From assembly GCF_030816725.1 (NCBI RefSeq), contig NZ_JAUSYG010000001.1, forward strand, positions 62,001 through 126,000: a stretch of DNA of 64,000 bases, in the 5' to 3' direction. Shown here piece after piece: positions 17,110 through 25,855 of this stretch. The stretch's first letter is position 1, and each line of letters starts with the position of its first letter. Below the pieces are notes generated by a model. It searched no databases and was not told where the DNA came from. It was given only the letters and a program-made list of their open reading frames with translations. The position numbers were made by a program, and so were the translations under genes. This stretch comes from Pseudarthrobacter defluvii (GTDB taxonomy: Bacteria > Actinomycetota > Actinomycetes > Actinomycetales > Micrococcaceae).

Positions 17110-17469
17110 GATTCACCGTCGAGTCCACTGAAACCGACCAATCCACCTCACCGCGGGCATCCGCGGTCGTCAGCAGGGCCGCCAGGATCCTGTCCCAGGT
17201 CCCGTCACCGCTATAGCGGCGGTGACGCTTCCAGATGGTCTGCCAGGGACCAAACTCCGCCGGCACATCCCGCCAGGCGATCCCGCACCGATACCGGTAG
17301 ATGATGCCCTCGACTACACGGCGATCATCCCGGAAAGGACGACCCCGGCGGCCAACAGAAGACGGCAGCAACGACTGAATCCGGGCCCACTGCCCGTCAG
17401 TCAAAACAGAAGTACGAGACACACATCAAGCATCCCGGGTAAGAGGTTCCGGATTTAGGAGACACGCCC
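16528..17469 (-). mobile_element. IS5-family (IS427-group-like) insertion sequence
   Basis: A 942-bp element with perfect 16-bp terminal inverted repeats (GGGCGTGTCTCCTAAA on the left and its complement on the right). It is flanked by TA on each side (16526-16527 and 17470-17471), the usual target duplication of this group. It encodes a two-frame transposase on the minus strand. It sits just upstream of the SIR2-STAND gene in the same orientation. Confidence 0.92.
17036..17422 (-). CDS. IS5-family transposase, upstream frame (OrfA)
   Basis: This 128-residue frame has the N-terminal IS5 domain: LTDGQWARIQSLLP, then RRVVEGIIYRYRCGIAWRDV and GPWQTIWKRHRRYSGDGTWD. The first catalytic Asp lies in SVDSTVNRAHQHG. 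The frame ends soon after, and the rest of the enzyme is encoded in the next frame (16525-17109), the usual two-frame arrangement of this IS group. The start follows the inverted repeat by about 30 bases. Confidence 0.85.
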   Translation of the reverse strand: MSRTSVLTDGQWARIQSLLPSSVGRRGRPFRDDRRVVEGIIYRYRCGIAWRDVPAEFGPWQTIWKRHRRYSGDGTWDRILAALLTTADARGEVDWSVSVDSTVNRAHQHGTNLPRTTGGLLELHESVC

Positions 17470-17654
17470 TAGCCCGTCAGCGGGCCGTATCTCCTATGCC
17501 ACAAGGCGGACGATACTGCCGTATCAGGCCCTCGAGCAACCAAAGCCTGACGCGAAAGCCTCAATGTGTGAAGTTCAACTGCCAGGGGACATGGCAAGAG
17601 AGCTGCGCATAAACCCCTACCGACGCAGTCGGCCTTCCCAACCGAGCTGGGCTG

Positions 17655-17682
17655 AACTGACGTAAGCTAAATTATCGGTTTC
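17655..17682 (-). other. dif-like site (right copy)
   Basis: The minus strand contains ACCGATAAT, a short central region and TTACGTCAG. The XerC-type arm and central spacing match the site at 11026-11053, while the XerD-type arm is less perfect. Seventeen of 22 core positions agree between the two copies, which lie in the same orientation. It sits within the gene-free stretch 17473-17788 just upstream of metH. I see nothing else in that stretch, including no B12 box or SAM-riboswitch core. Confidence 0.42.
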
Positions 17683-17788
17683 GGCAGGTGTCCGGCCGGC
17701 TCCGAACCTGGCCAGCTTAGGACCACCCGCCCCCGTAGCATCCAGACACACAGCGCAGTGCAGGCGCGGCCGCCCGTAACCTGTTTAA

Positions 17789-20700
17789 ATGCCTCGTTTC
17801 GCACTGGACATCGAGTCCGTCCCCCGCCCCGCCCGCGCCCAGGCACTCCTGGACGCCGTTAACCACAGCGTGGTCATCGCCGACGGCGCCATGGGCACCA
17901 TGCTGCAGGGCCGCGACCTCCAGCTGGACACGGACTTCCAGAACCTTGAGGGCTGCAACGAGATCCTCAACGACACCCGCCCGGACGTCATCGCAGACAT
18001 CCACGACGCCTACTTCGCCACCGGCATCGATGCCGTCGAAACCAACACGTTCGGCGCCAACTGGTCCAACCTCTCCGACTATGGCATCGACGACCGAATT
18101 GGGGAGCTCGCCCGCAAAGGCGCCAGAATCGCCCGCGAACGTGCCGAGGCTGCAGAGGAAACAGACGGCCGCATGCGCTGGGTCCTCGGCTCCATGGGCC
18201 CCGGCACCAAGCTCCCCAGCCTGGGCCACACCAGCTACGACTGGCTCAAGCAGACCTTCGCTCTCCAGGCAGAAGGCCTCATCGACGGCGGCGCGGACGC
18301 GTTCCTCATCGAAACCAGCCAGGACCTCCTGCAGACCAAGGCCGCGGTCAACGGTTGCAAGCAGGCCATCGTCTCCAAAGGCATCCGCCTGCCCATTTTC
18401 GTCGAGGTGACGGTCGAAACCACAGGAACCATGCTCATGGGCTCCGAAATCGGCGCCGCGCTCACCGCCCTGGAACCGCTCGGCGTCGACGCCATCGGCC
18501 TGAACTGCGCTACCGGCCCGGACGAGATGAGCGAGCACCTCCGCCACCTCTCCAAGCAGTCCTCCGTCGCCATCGCCTGCATGCCCAATGCCGGCCTGCC
18601 CGTCCTTGGCGCCAACGGCGCGCACTACCCGCTGTCACCCGCCGAACTCGCCACCGCGCACGAACAGTTCGTCCGCGAATTCGGCGTGGGCCTGGTGGGC
18701 GGCTGCTGCGGTACGACGCCGGAACACATGGCCGCCGTCGTCGAACGTCTGGCTCCCTTCCGCAACAAAGCCGTGGCCACCGAAGATAAAACAGCGCCGG
18801 CGAGGATCCCCGAAGAACGCGAAGCCGGCGTCGCCTCCCTCTACCAGCACGTGAACTTCGACCAGGAGTCCGCCTACCTGGCCATCGGTGAGCGCACCAA
18901 CGCCAACGGCTCCAAGGCCTTCCGCCAGGCCATGCTCGAAGAACGCTGGGACGACTGCGTAGACATCGCCCGCGAACAGATCCGCGTCGGCGCCCACCTC
19001 TTGGACGTCTGCGTGGACTACGTGGGGCGCGACGGCGTGGCCGACGTCAAGGAGATCGTCTCCCGGTTCGCGTCCGCCTCCACCCTCCCGCTGGTCATCG
19101 ACTCCACCGAACCTCCCGTGCTGCAGGCCGGCCTGGAACTCATCGGCGGCCGCCCGGTGGTCAACTCGGTCAACTACGAGGACGGCGACGGCCCCAACAG
19201 CCGCTTCGCCCGCATTATGCCGCTGGTCAAGGAACACGGCACCGCCGTGATCGCCCTGACCATCGACGAACAGGGCCAGGCCCGGACCACCGAGGGCAAG
19301 GTGGCCATCGCCTCCCGCCTGGTCGACTCCCTGGTGGGCGAGTGGGGCATGCGCGTCGAGGACATCATCGTGGACTGCCTCACCTTCCCCGTCGCCACCG
19401 GCCAGGAGGAAACCCGCCGGGACGGCATCGAAACCATCGAGGCCATCCGCCAGATCACCGCGAAGTACCCGGGCATCAACACCACCCTCGGCGTCTCCAA
19501 CGTCTCCTTCGGCCTCAACCCGGCTGCGCGCATCGTCCTGAACTCCGTGTTCCTGCACGAAGCCGTCCAGGCCGGTCTGACGAGCGGCATCATTGACGCC
19601 GCCAAGATCGTCCCGCTCGCCTCGCTCCCGGAGGAGCAGCGCAAGGTGGCCCTGGATCTGGTCTGGGACCGCCGCGAATACGACGCCGACGGCAACACCA
19701 CCTACGATCCCCTGGCCCGCATGCTGGACATGTTCGCCGGCGTCGACACCGCAGCGCTCAAGGACCAGCGCGCCGCCGAACTCGCCGCCCTCCCCACGGG
19801 CGCCCGCCTGGAACGGCGCATCATCGACGGCGAAGGCAAGGGCCTCGAAGCAGACCTGGACCTGGCCCGCAGTGAAGGCATGACCCCGCTGGGCATCATC
19901 AACGACCACCTGCTCGAAGGCATGAAGGTGGTGGGCGAGCGCTTCGGCGCCGGCGAGATGCAGTTGCCGTTCGTGCTGCAGTCCGCCGAGGTGATGAAGA
20001 ATGCCGTCGCCCTGCTCGAGCCGCACATGGAGAAGTCGGACTCCTCCGGCAAGGGCACCATGGTGATCGCCACCGTGCGCGGCGACGTGCACGACATCGG
20101 CAAGAACCTGGTGGACATCATCCTCACCAACAACGGCTACAAGGTCATCAACATCGGCATCAAGCAGGGCATCGCAGAGATCATGGCCGCGGCGGAGGAA
20201 CACAACGCGGACGTGATCGGCATGTCCGGGCTGCTGGTGAAGTCCACCGTGGTGATGAAGGAGAACCTCGCCGAGCTGCAGTCCCGCGGCCTGGCCAAGA
20301 AGTGGCCCGTGATCCTCGGCGGCGCAGCCCTCACCCGCGCCTACGTGGAGCAGGACCTGGCCGAGCAGTTCGACGGCGTGGTCCGGTACGCCAAGGACGC
20401 CTTCGAGGGCCTTGCCCTCATGGAACCGCTGGTCCGCGTGGCCCGCGGTGAATCACCGGACGACGTCGGCCTGCCGCCGTTGAAGAAGCGCATCCACAAG
20501 GGCGGGGCAAAGTTCACCGTGACCGAGCCGGAAGCCATGCCCGGCCGCTCCGACGTCGCCAGCGACAATCCCCTGCCGGTGCCGCCGTTCTGGGGCACGC
20601 GCATCGTCCGCGGCGTTTCGCTCCACGACTACTCCGCGTTCCTCGACGAGCGCGCCACCTTCATGGGGCAGTGGGGCCTCAAGCCCGGCCGCGGCGAGGA

Positions 20701-21433
20701 CGGCGCCTCCTACGAGGAACTCGTGGAACGCGAAGGCCGGCCGCGCCTGCGCTACTGGCTGGACCGCATCCTGGGCGAGGGGATGCTGGACGCGTCCGTT
20801 GCCTACGGCTACTTCCCGGTGGTTTCCGAGGGGGAACAGGTGGTGGTGCTGCACCACGGTGAGGATCCCGACGGCGTCCTGGGCCAGGCAGGTCTGCTCG
20901 CCCCGGATGGTGGGTCAGGCGGCCCGATCGGCACCGACCGCCTGCGGTTCGATTTCCCGCGCCAGCGCCGTGACCGGCACCTCTGCCTGGCCGACTTCGT
21001 GAAGTCCCGCGAATCAGGGCAGATCGACGTACTGCCGGTGCAGCTGGTCACCGCCGGCTCCAAGATCGAAGAGTTCACGTCCAAGATGTTCGCGGCCAAC
21101 CAGTACCGCGACTACTACGAGCTCAACGGCCTGGTCATGCAGCTTACCGAGGCGCTGGCCGAGTTCTGGCACGCCCGGATCCGCAAGGAGCTCGGCTTCG
21201 CGGCCGAGGAGCCCAAGGACAAGGCCGGACTGTTCAAGCTCGACTACCGCGGCGCGCGCTTCTCGCTGGGCTACCCCGCCTGCCCGGACATGGAGGACCG
21301 CCGCAAGGTGACCGAGCTGCTGAAGCCCGAGCGCATGGGCGTCATCCTGAGCGACGAGCTCATGCTGCACCCCGAACAGTCCACCGACGCGTTCGTGTTC
21401 CACCACCCGGAGGCGAAGTACTTCAAGGTGTGA
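17789..21433 (+). CDS. metH: Cobalamin-dependent methionine synthase
   Basis: This 1214-residue cytoplasmic enzyme transfers a methyl group from methyl-tetrahydrofolate to homocysteine via cobalamin. The homocysteine domain (about 20-325) has IADGAMGTM and the zinc cysteines in GLNCATGP and GGCCGTTPEH. The folate domain (about 350-630) has AIGERTNANGSKAF. The cap and B12 domains (about 660-900) carry the cobalamin-ligand motif DVHDIGKNLV near residue 768. The C-terminal activation domain (about 930-1214) contains NQYRDYYELNG. All modules are present and the length is normal. It is monocistronic. The ECF transporter about 900 bases downstream on the other strand could supply the cofactor, but that link is only inference. 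The upstream region holds a dif-like site but no riboswitch I could see. Confidence 0.96.
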   Translation: MPRFALDIESVPRPARAQALLDAVNHSVVIADGAMGTMLQGRDLQLDTDFQNLEGCNEILNDTRPDVIADIHDAYFATGIDAVETNTFGANWSNLSDYGIDDRIGELARKGARIARERAEAAEETDGRMRWVLGSMGPGTKLPSLGHTSYDWLKQTFALQAEGLIDGGADAFLIETSQDLLQTKAAVNGCKQAIVSKGIRLPIFVEVTVETTGTMLMGSEIGAALTALEPLGVDAIGLNCATGPDEMSEHLRHLSKQSSVAIACMPNAGLPVLGANGAHYPLSPAELATAHEQFVREFGVGLVGGCCGTTPEHMAAVVERLAPFRNKAVATEDKTAPARIPEEREAGVASLYQHVNFDQESAYLAIGERTNANGSKAFRQAMLEERWDDCVDIAREQIRVGAHLLDVCVDYVGRDGVADVKEIVSRFASASTLPLVIDSTEPPVLQAGLELIGGRPVVNSVNYEDGDGPNSRFARIMPLVKEHGTAVIALTIDEQGQARTTEGKVAIASRLVDSLVGEWGMRVEDIIVDCLTFPVATGQEETRRDGIETIEAIRQITAKYPGINTTLGVSNVSFGLNPAARIVLNSVFLHEAVQAGLTSGIIDAAKIVPLASLPEEQRKVALDLVWDRREYDADGNTTYDPLARMLDMFAGVDTAALKDQRAAELAALPTGARLERRIIDGEGKGLEADLDLARSEGMTPLGIINDHLLEGMKVVGERFGAGEMQLPFVLQSAEVMKNAVALLEPHMEKSDSSGKGTMVIATVRGDVHDIGKNLVDIILTNNGYKVINIGIKQGIAEIMAAAEEHNADVIGMSGLLVKSTVVMKENLAELQSRGLAKKWPVILGGAALTRAYVEQDLAEQFDGVVRYAKDAFEGLALMEPLVRVARGESPDDVGLPPLKKRIHKGGAKFTVTEPEAMPGRSDVASDNPLPVPPFWGTRIVRGVSLHDYSAFLDERATFMGQWGLKPGRGEDGASYEELVEREGRPRLRYWLDRILGEGMLDASVAYGYFPVVSEGEQVVVLHHGEDPDGVLGQAGLLAPDGGSGGPIGTDRLRFDFPRQRRDRHLCLADFVKSRESGQIDVLPVQLVTAGSKIEEFTSKMFAANQYRDYYELNGLVMQLTEALAEFWHARIRKELGFAAEEPKDKAGLFKLDYRGARFSLGYPACPDMEDRRKVTELLKPERMGVILSDELMLHPEQSTDAFVFHHPEAKYFKV

Positions 21434-21503
21434 GCCTGTACTTCGAGGTGTAACTTGGGCCCAGAGCCTCCAAAATGTCTTGAGCTGCGCATACACTCCC
21501 ACC

Positions 21504-22298
21504 ATGCGCGTTTTCGATACCTCATTCGACTACATGACCGACGAGTCCCGGAAGGCCAAGCGGGGCAAGGGCGTCCAAGAGCTGGGCGACCCGGATGCGA
21601 ACAGCGGGAGGCTCCGGGCAGACCACGAGCTGCTGTGGACGAAGGAACTTTGCTCCGGCGATGTCTTTTCCCCGAGCGCCTCCTCTGCCGGCCGGAACGA
21701 GTACCTGATTTACACTGACGCTTCCGGGGCGAGGTTTTGCTACGGCAGCGACGCCATCACCGCTTCCTACACGACATATATGCGTCCAAAGGCTTTGGTC
21801 GACGCCATTGCCGGTCTGACCGAGGAGCAGCGGGCCCGCTACCTCAATCCGCCGTACACCGTCGGCAGTGCGATGATTTGGCCCGTCAGGTCCAAGGACC
21901 GACCCACCATGAACCAGGCACGAGGGATCAGGTCGCTGATCTCTGACCGCATGGACCTCACCCTTGAGTGCATCAGGCGTCACTACGCAGGAGAACCGGA
22001 GAGTCCGCTTGCCGATGTCATCAGAGCCTACGCGGACTTCTTCGCGCTCTTCGGTGTGCGGGAGGAGGGGTTCAGGTGTTTTGTGGACTTCTTCCACTTC
22101 CAGGACCTGATTACGACCGACTACAACGAGGTACGGTTCTTCCTGCCGTTCGACAACTTCCAGCGTCGCGGGACACCGGCCACGACTGCGGAGTACGTGG
22201 AGTACCGGGAGAACGTACTGGATTTCATCAACAAGCGGGCGCAGCGCATGGCTAAATGGGTCGAGGAGAACCACCCGGACATCGAGGTTCGCGAGTAG
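21504..22298 (+). CDS. DUF6994-like protein of unknown function
   Basis: This 264-residue soluble protein resembles the DUF6994 family from memory. The N terminus MRVFDTSFDYMTDESR, the segment DPDANSGRLRADHELLW and the phrase YCYGSD-like FCYGSDAITASY are typical. The function is unknown. Aromatic-rich blocks occur in the middle (FRCFVDFFHFQDLI) and near the C terminus. I chose ATG at 21504 because the conserved part begins there; a start at 21480 adds eight weakly supported residues. No strong ribosome binding site is visible. It is a single gene between metH and the convergent ECF transporter gene. Confidence 0.7.
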   Translation: MRVFDTSFDYMTDESRKAKRGKGVQELGDPDANSGRLRADHELLWTKELCSGDVFSPSASSAGRNEYLIYTDASGARFCYGSDAITASYTTYMRPKALVDAIAGLTEEQRARYLNPPYTVGSAMIWPVRSKDRPTMNQARGIRSLISDRMDLTLECIRRHYAGEPESPLADVIRAYADFFALFGVREEGFRCFVDFFHFQDLITTDYNEVRFFLPFDNFQRRGTPATTAEYVEYRENVLDFINKRAQRMAKWVEENHPDIEVRE

Positions 22299-22318
22299 TT
22301 ACTTGAGGTTCCGAAGCG

Positions 22319-25174
22319 TCAAACCCTGAGTTGTAGCCGGTCCCGGGCCTGAGCGGAGCGCGCCTGCCCGTCGGGGCCGGGAACGCTGCCGGACACCGGC
22401 TTCACCCGCCGCAGCGAGGCGAGCACTGCCCGGCCCACCACGGCGATCCCGATCACCGTGGTGACGGCGCGCAGGGTGTCCCAGCCCGCCGTCGACGTCA
22501 ACAGCGAATACAGCAGGAAGCTGCTGAGGTTGGTGCCCAGAGGCGCGCCCGGAACGTAGGAGATTCCGGTGCCGCCCCCCACCGCGAAGGGCCAGAACCA
22601 GAGGTTCAGCAGCAGCCCGAACACATAGGACGCCACCACGCCATAGGCCGCCAGCATCCACAGTTCGGCCCTGCCGCGCACCCGGCGGGGGAGCAACCCG
22701 GCTCCCGCGCCCACCCACGCGCAGGCGAAGACCTGGAACGGCGTCCACGGCCCGATCCCGCCCCACAGTGCACCGGAGACGGCAATCGTGGCGGCACCGA
22801 GCAGCAGGCCGAACCGGGCACCGAACGCGCGGCCCGCCAGGATCAGCAGGATAAACACCGCCTCCACGCCGCCGACGCCGGTGCTCGCCACCCGCACGGC
22901 GGAACCGACGGCAGCCAGCACGCCGAGCAGCGCCACCGTGTGTGCCGAGCGGACGGACCCGTCCAGGGAAAGCACGACGGCGACCGCGGCCACGGGTGCG
23001 ATGGCCAGGGCCGCGTACGGGGTAGCGGCGGCAGCGTCCTGGGGGAGTGCCGCGGCAAGCAGGGGCCAGCAGAACGCCGCCAGGGCGGCCAGGTTGGCGG
23101 CAGCCAGGACAGCAAGCTCGGCGCCCCGCGGCGTCCGGACCCGGTGGGGTCTATGGGTGGCCGGTACGTCTGCCTGTTCAGCGGGTGACGTCCCCGCCTG
23201 CGCTCCGGCAAGAGCGGGCCCGGATGTTTGGATGCGGGGTGCCGGGACGTACGGTTCCGGGTCAGGCGCAGGTTCCAGGGATGGTGCCACGCCGTTCCGC
23301 ATCGGAAGGATCCGGGCGCCCAGGCCGTGGGCGAAGTCGATGTCGTGCGTGGCAATCAGGACCGCGGCGCCGTCATCCGCCGCCATGCGCAGGGCCGCCG
23401 CCACCGCTGCGCGTGCGGCCGGATCGAGCCCGCGGGTGGGTTCGTCAATCAGCAGCACCCCGGGGCTGTCCATCGTCTGCAGAGTGATGGCCAGGATTCT
23501 GCGCTCGCCGGCGGAGAGGTCTCGTGGATGCTCGTTCCCGATGGGAATGTGGACGTCTCCCCGCAGCCGGGTAAGGCGGGCCGCCGCAACTGCCGTGCTG
23601 TTCTTCCTGCGTGCCAGCCGCCGCTCCGCCGACCGCAGCTCTCCCGCGACCGTGTCCCTGGTGAAAAGGTCGTCCGAGGCGTCCGGCACCAGGGCGACCC
23701 TGCCGCCGTCGTCCATTTCCAAGCGGCGCGTTCCCTCAGCGCCCGTACCTTCGTCGAGGGCCAGCGCCACCAGCAGGGAAGACTTTCCGGCCCCGTTAGG
23801 CCCCACCAACGCCACGATCTCGCCGCGGTGCAGGGCCAGGGAGGCGTCGCGGACCAGCGGCGTGCCCTTCCGTTGCACCTCGAGGTGGGTTGCCGTCAGC
23901 ACGGGGGCACGGCCGTGATCCGGACCGGGTAGTGTCCGGGCAACGGCCGGAGCGGAGGGGGAGGGAGCGGTGCCCGGCACCAGCGCGCCGCCCTCGATGG
24001 TCCACCAGGAGTCAGCCACCGGAACCAGGGCCGCAGCCCGGTGTTCGGCCACAATGACGCACACGCCGTGTTCGCGGGCCAGGGTGCTGAGCACGGTGAT
24101 GACGCGGCTGCGTGCCGTGGCGTCGAGGTCGGCCAGGGGCTCGTCCACCAGCAGCAGCCGGGGCTGGTCCACGACGGCGGCGGCGATGGCCACGAGCGTT
24201 GCCTCACCTGCCGAGAGGGTGCTGACGTCCCGGTCCAGCAGCGCGGAAACCCCGACCCGATCCGCCACTTCCAGTACCCGGGCCTTCGCGGCGGCGGACG
24301 GCACGCCACGGAGTTCGAGGGCCAGGGCGATGTCATCCCGGACCCGGGTGGTCGCAAAGGCGGCGCGCGGATTCTGGAGGACGACGCCCACCAACCCCGC
24401 GTTATCGCGCGGCGGGGCGCCGGCGCGGTCAGTTCGGGCAACCTGCACGGTACCGGACAGCTCGCCGCCGTCCACATGGGAAAGGAGGCCTGCGAGGCCG
24501 CGCAGGATGGTGGACTTGCCGGAGCCCGTGGGCCCGGTGATCACCGCAACGGACCCGGCCGGCGCTGCAAACGAATCAACCCTGATGCATGTGTCAGCGA
24601 TGCGGAACTGCGCGTCCCGCACCAGAAGAGGCGCGCCGTCGTCGTGACGTCCTTCGCAGGACGCGCGGCTGCCGAAGCCGCGCAGCTCCAAGGCTGCAGC
24701 AATGCGGGCGGCGTGCTCCAGGGTCCGTTCGAGCACGGGGACCAGGGCGCGCGGGCCGAAGCGTTCGCCGCGGAGCCGGAAGGCCAGGCGAACGGAGGCC
24801 ACGGCGTCGGACAGCGCGGGGAGCGCCGCCCACGCCACCACCAGCATGCGGGCCACGCCCTGCAGCGGGCCGCCGCGGGCCAGGCGGACAAAGCCGCGGG
24901 ACACATCCACCCAGGAATTGAGTAGGCCGAAGCCGAGGATGGTCGCGGCGATTGGCAGCGCGGACAGCACCGCCGTCCACAGCCCCGGGGCCGTGATCGG
25001 GCCCAGGAACACCACATGGGCGTACGGGGCGGGAAGCCGCAGCGGCGGCAGGTCCAGCAGGACCGGGGTGCCAGTGGCCACCCCGTTGAAAAGGACCCGG
25101 TAGGCGACCCGCGCCGCGATGAACACAGCAGCGAGAACCGCCGCTGCGCGCAACGGCGCGGGCCGGAAGGTCAT
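22319..25174 (-). CDS. Single-chain ECF transporter: EcfT, two ATPase domains and S component fused
   Basis: This 951-residue protein is a complete vitamin-type importer in one chain. Residues 1-200 form the membrane T component (LRAAAVLAAVFIAARVAYRV, then AVLSALPIAATILGFGLL). The first ABC ATPase (about 205-420) has GPTGSGKST, LSAGEATLVAIAAAVV and LLLVDEPLADLD. The second (about 440-660) has VGPNGAGKSSLL, LSAGERRILAITLQ and LLIDEPTRGLD. Residues about 690-930 form a multi-span S component with GGIGPWTPFQVFACAWVGAG. The start at 25174 overlaps the stop of the lipoprotein gene (ATGA), so the two are coupled. The substrate is not shown by sequence. Cobalamin is suggested by the DUF4430-like partner and nearby metH, but thiamine-type or other vitamins are possible. 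Confidence 0.85.
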   Translation of the reverse strand: MTFRPAPLRAAAVLAAVFIAARVAYRVLFNGVATGTPVLLDLPPLRLPAPYAHVVFLGPITAPGLWTAVLSALPIAATILGFGLLNSWVDVSRGFVRLARGGPLQGVARMLVVAWAALPALSDAVASVRLAFRLRGERFGPRALVPVLERTLEHAARIAAALELRGFGSRASCEGRHDDGAPLLVRDAQFRIADTCIRVDSFAAPAGSVAVITGPTGSGKSTILRGLAGLLSHVDGGELSGTVQVARTDRAGAPPRDNAGLVGVVLQNPRAAFATTRVRDDIALALELRGVPSAAAKARVLEVADRVGVSALLDRDVSTLSAGEATLVAIAAAVVDQPRLLLVDEPLADLDATARSRVITVLSTLAREHGVCVIVAEHRAAALVPVADSWWTIEGGALVPGTAPSPSAPAVARTLPGPDHGRAPVLTATHLEVQRKGTPLVRDASLALHRGEIVALVGPNGAGKSSLLVALALDEGTGAEGTRRLEMDDGGRVALVPDASDDLFTRDTVAGELRSAERRLARRKNSTAVAAARLTRLRGDVHIPIGNEHPRDLSAGERRILAITLQTMDSPGVLLIDEPTRGLDPAARAAVAAALRMAADDGAAVLIATHDIDFAHGLGARILPMRNGVAPSLEPAPDPEPYVPAPRIQTSGPALAGAQAGTSPAEQADVPATHRPHRVRTPRGAELAVLAAANLAALAAFCWPLLAAALPQDAAAATPYAALAIAPVAAVAVVLSLDGSVRSAHTVALLGVLAAVGSAVRVASTGVGGVEAVFILLILAGRAFGARFGLLLGAATIAVSGALWGGIGPWTPFQVFACAWVGAGAGLLPRRVRGRAELWMLAAYGVVASYVFGLLLNLWFWPFAVGGGTGISYVPGAPLGTNLSSFLLYSLLTSTAGWDTLRAVTTVIGIAVVGRAVLASLRRVKPVSGSVPGPDGQARSAQARDRLQLRV

Positions 25175-25743
25175 GACGCGGGTGCCGCCGGAGCGCCGTC
25201 CACCTGGAAGAGCAGTTCCAGGCTCTCGCCGGGCTTGACCTGCTGGGTTGCCGCGCCTTCCTGTGCGTAAGCCCAGTCGCCGGAGGCAGGCTTGACCCAC
25301 AGCGACCAGTACGCGAACGCCGCGGGCATGCCCTTGCACTCTTCGCGGTAAGTGCCGTCCTTGTGCTTGATGTCGAAGTCGGCGGCGGGCACACCGTTCA
25401 CCCGGCAGACGAGTTCATTGGGGTACTGCGTGGTGCCCTCGGTCTTGACCTTGGCCTCTTCGAGGACCTTTGCGGCCACGGTGGGCCCGTCCACGGACAC
25501 GCAGGTGGAGGTGTCGGCGGCGGACTGCTTCAGGGCGCCGGAATCGACGATGACCTTCACGCCCGCGCAGGGGCCGTCAGAGGTTGAAGCGGCGCTGGCG
25601 CTCGACGAAGCAGCTGCAGATGAGGCAGGGGCCGAGGAGCTTGGCTGGGTGGAGGCCGGCGTGGAACAGGCGGCGAGGGTAAGCAGGAGGCCTGCGGCGG
25701 CGAGGGAGCCCGCGGACGCGGTGCGGAGTTTAGTCAATGTCAC
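25171..25743 (-). CDS. Secreted lipoprotein with DUF4430-like domain
   Basis: This 190-residue protein has a lipoprotein signal peptide (hydrophobic LAAAGLLLTLAACS, with Cys26 as the lipidated residue). A Ser/Ala/Pro-rich linker (about 27-55) and a C-terminal domain of about 130 residues follow. That domain contains LVCRVNGVPAADFD and YREECKGMPAAFAYWSLWVK, which resembles DUF4430/transcobalamin-C-terminal-like domains. It would be anchored on the outer face of the membrane. It precedes and overlaps the ECF transporter gene by four bases, so it may feed substrate to that importer. The domain assignment is from remembered similarity and is moderately sure. Confidence 0.7.
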   Translation of the reverse strand: MTLTKLRTASAGSLAAAGLLLTLAACSTPASTQPSSSAPASSAAASSSASAASTSDGPCAGVKVIVDSGALKQSAADTSTCVSVDGPTVAAKVLEEAKVKTEGTTQYPNELVCRVNGVPAADFDIKHKDGTYREECKGMPAAFAYWSLWVKPASGDWAYAQEGAATQQVKPGESLELLFQVDGAPAAPAS

Positions 25744-25855
25744 CTGTCAAGGGTAGGGCGTTGCCCGCCCGGAGCAGGAGGCCCTCCCCTTGTATGACGC
25801 CAAGTCTCCATTTGAACCACTGACAGTCCCGCTGTTTCACCGCTACTCTCGAGAC

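Noticed and set aside
17473..17788. Cobalamin or SAM riboswitch before metH
   Set aside because: I looked for a B12 box and for the conserved SAM-binding core. Neither is present; the inverted segments seen do not form the expected architecture.
18635..20203. A 522-codon minus-strand frame opposite metH
   Set aside because: It has His/Val/Gly-rich shadow composition and no motif, while metH on the other strand is fully conserved.
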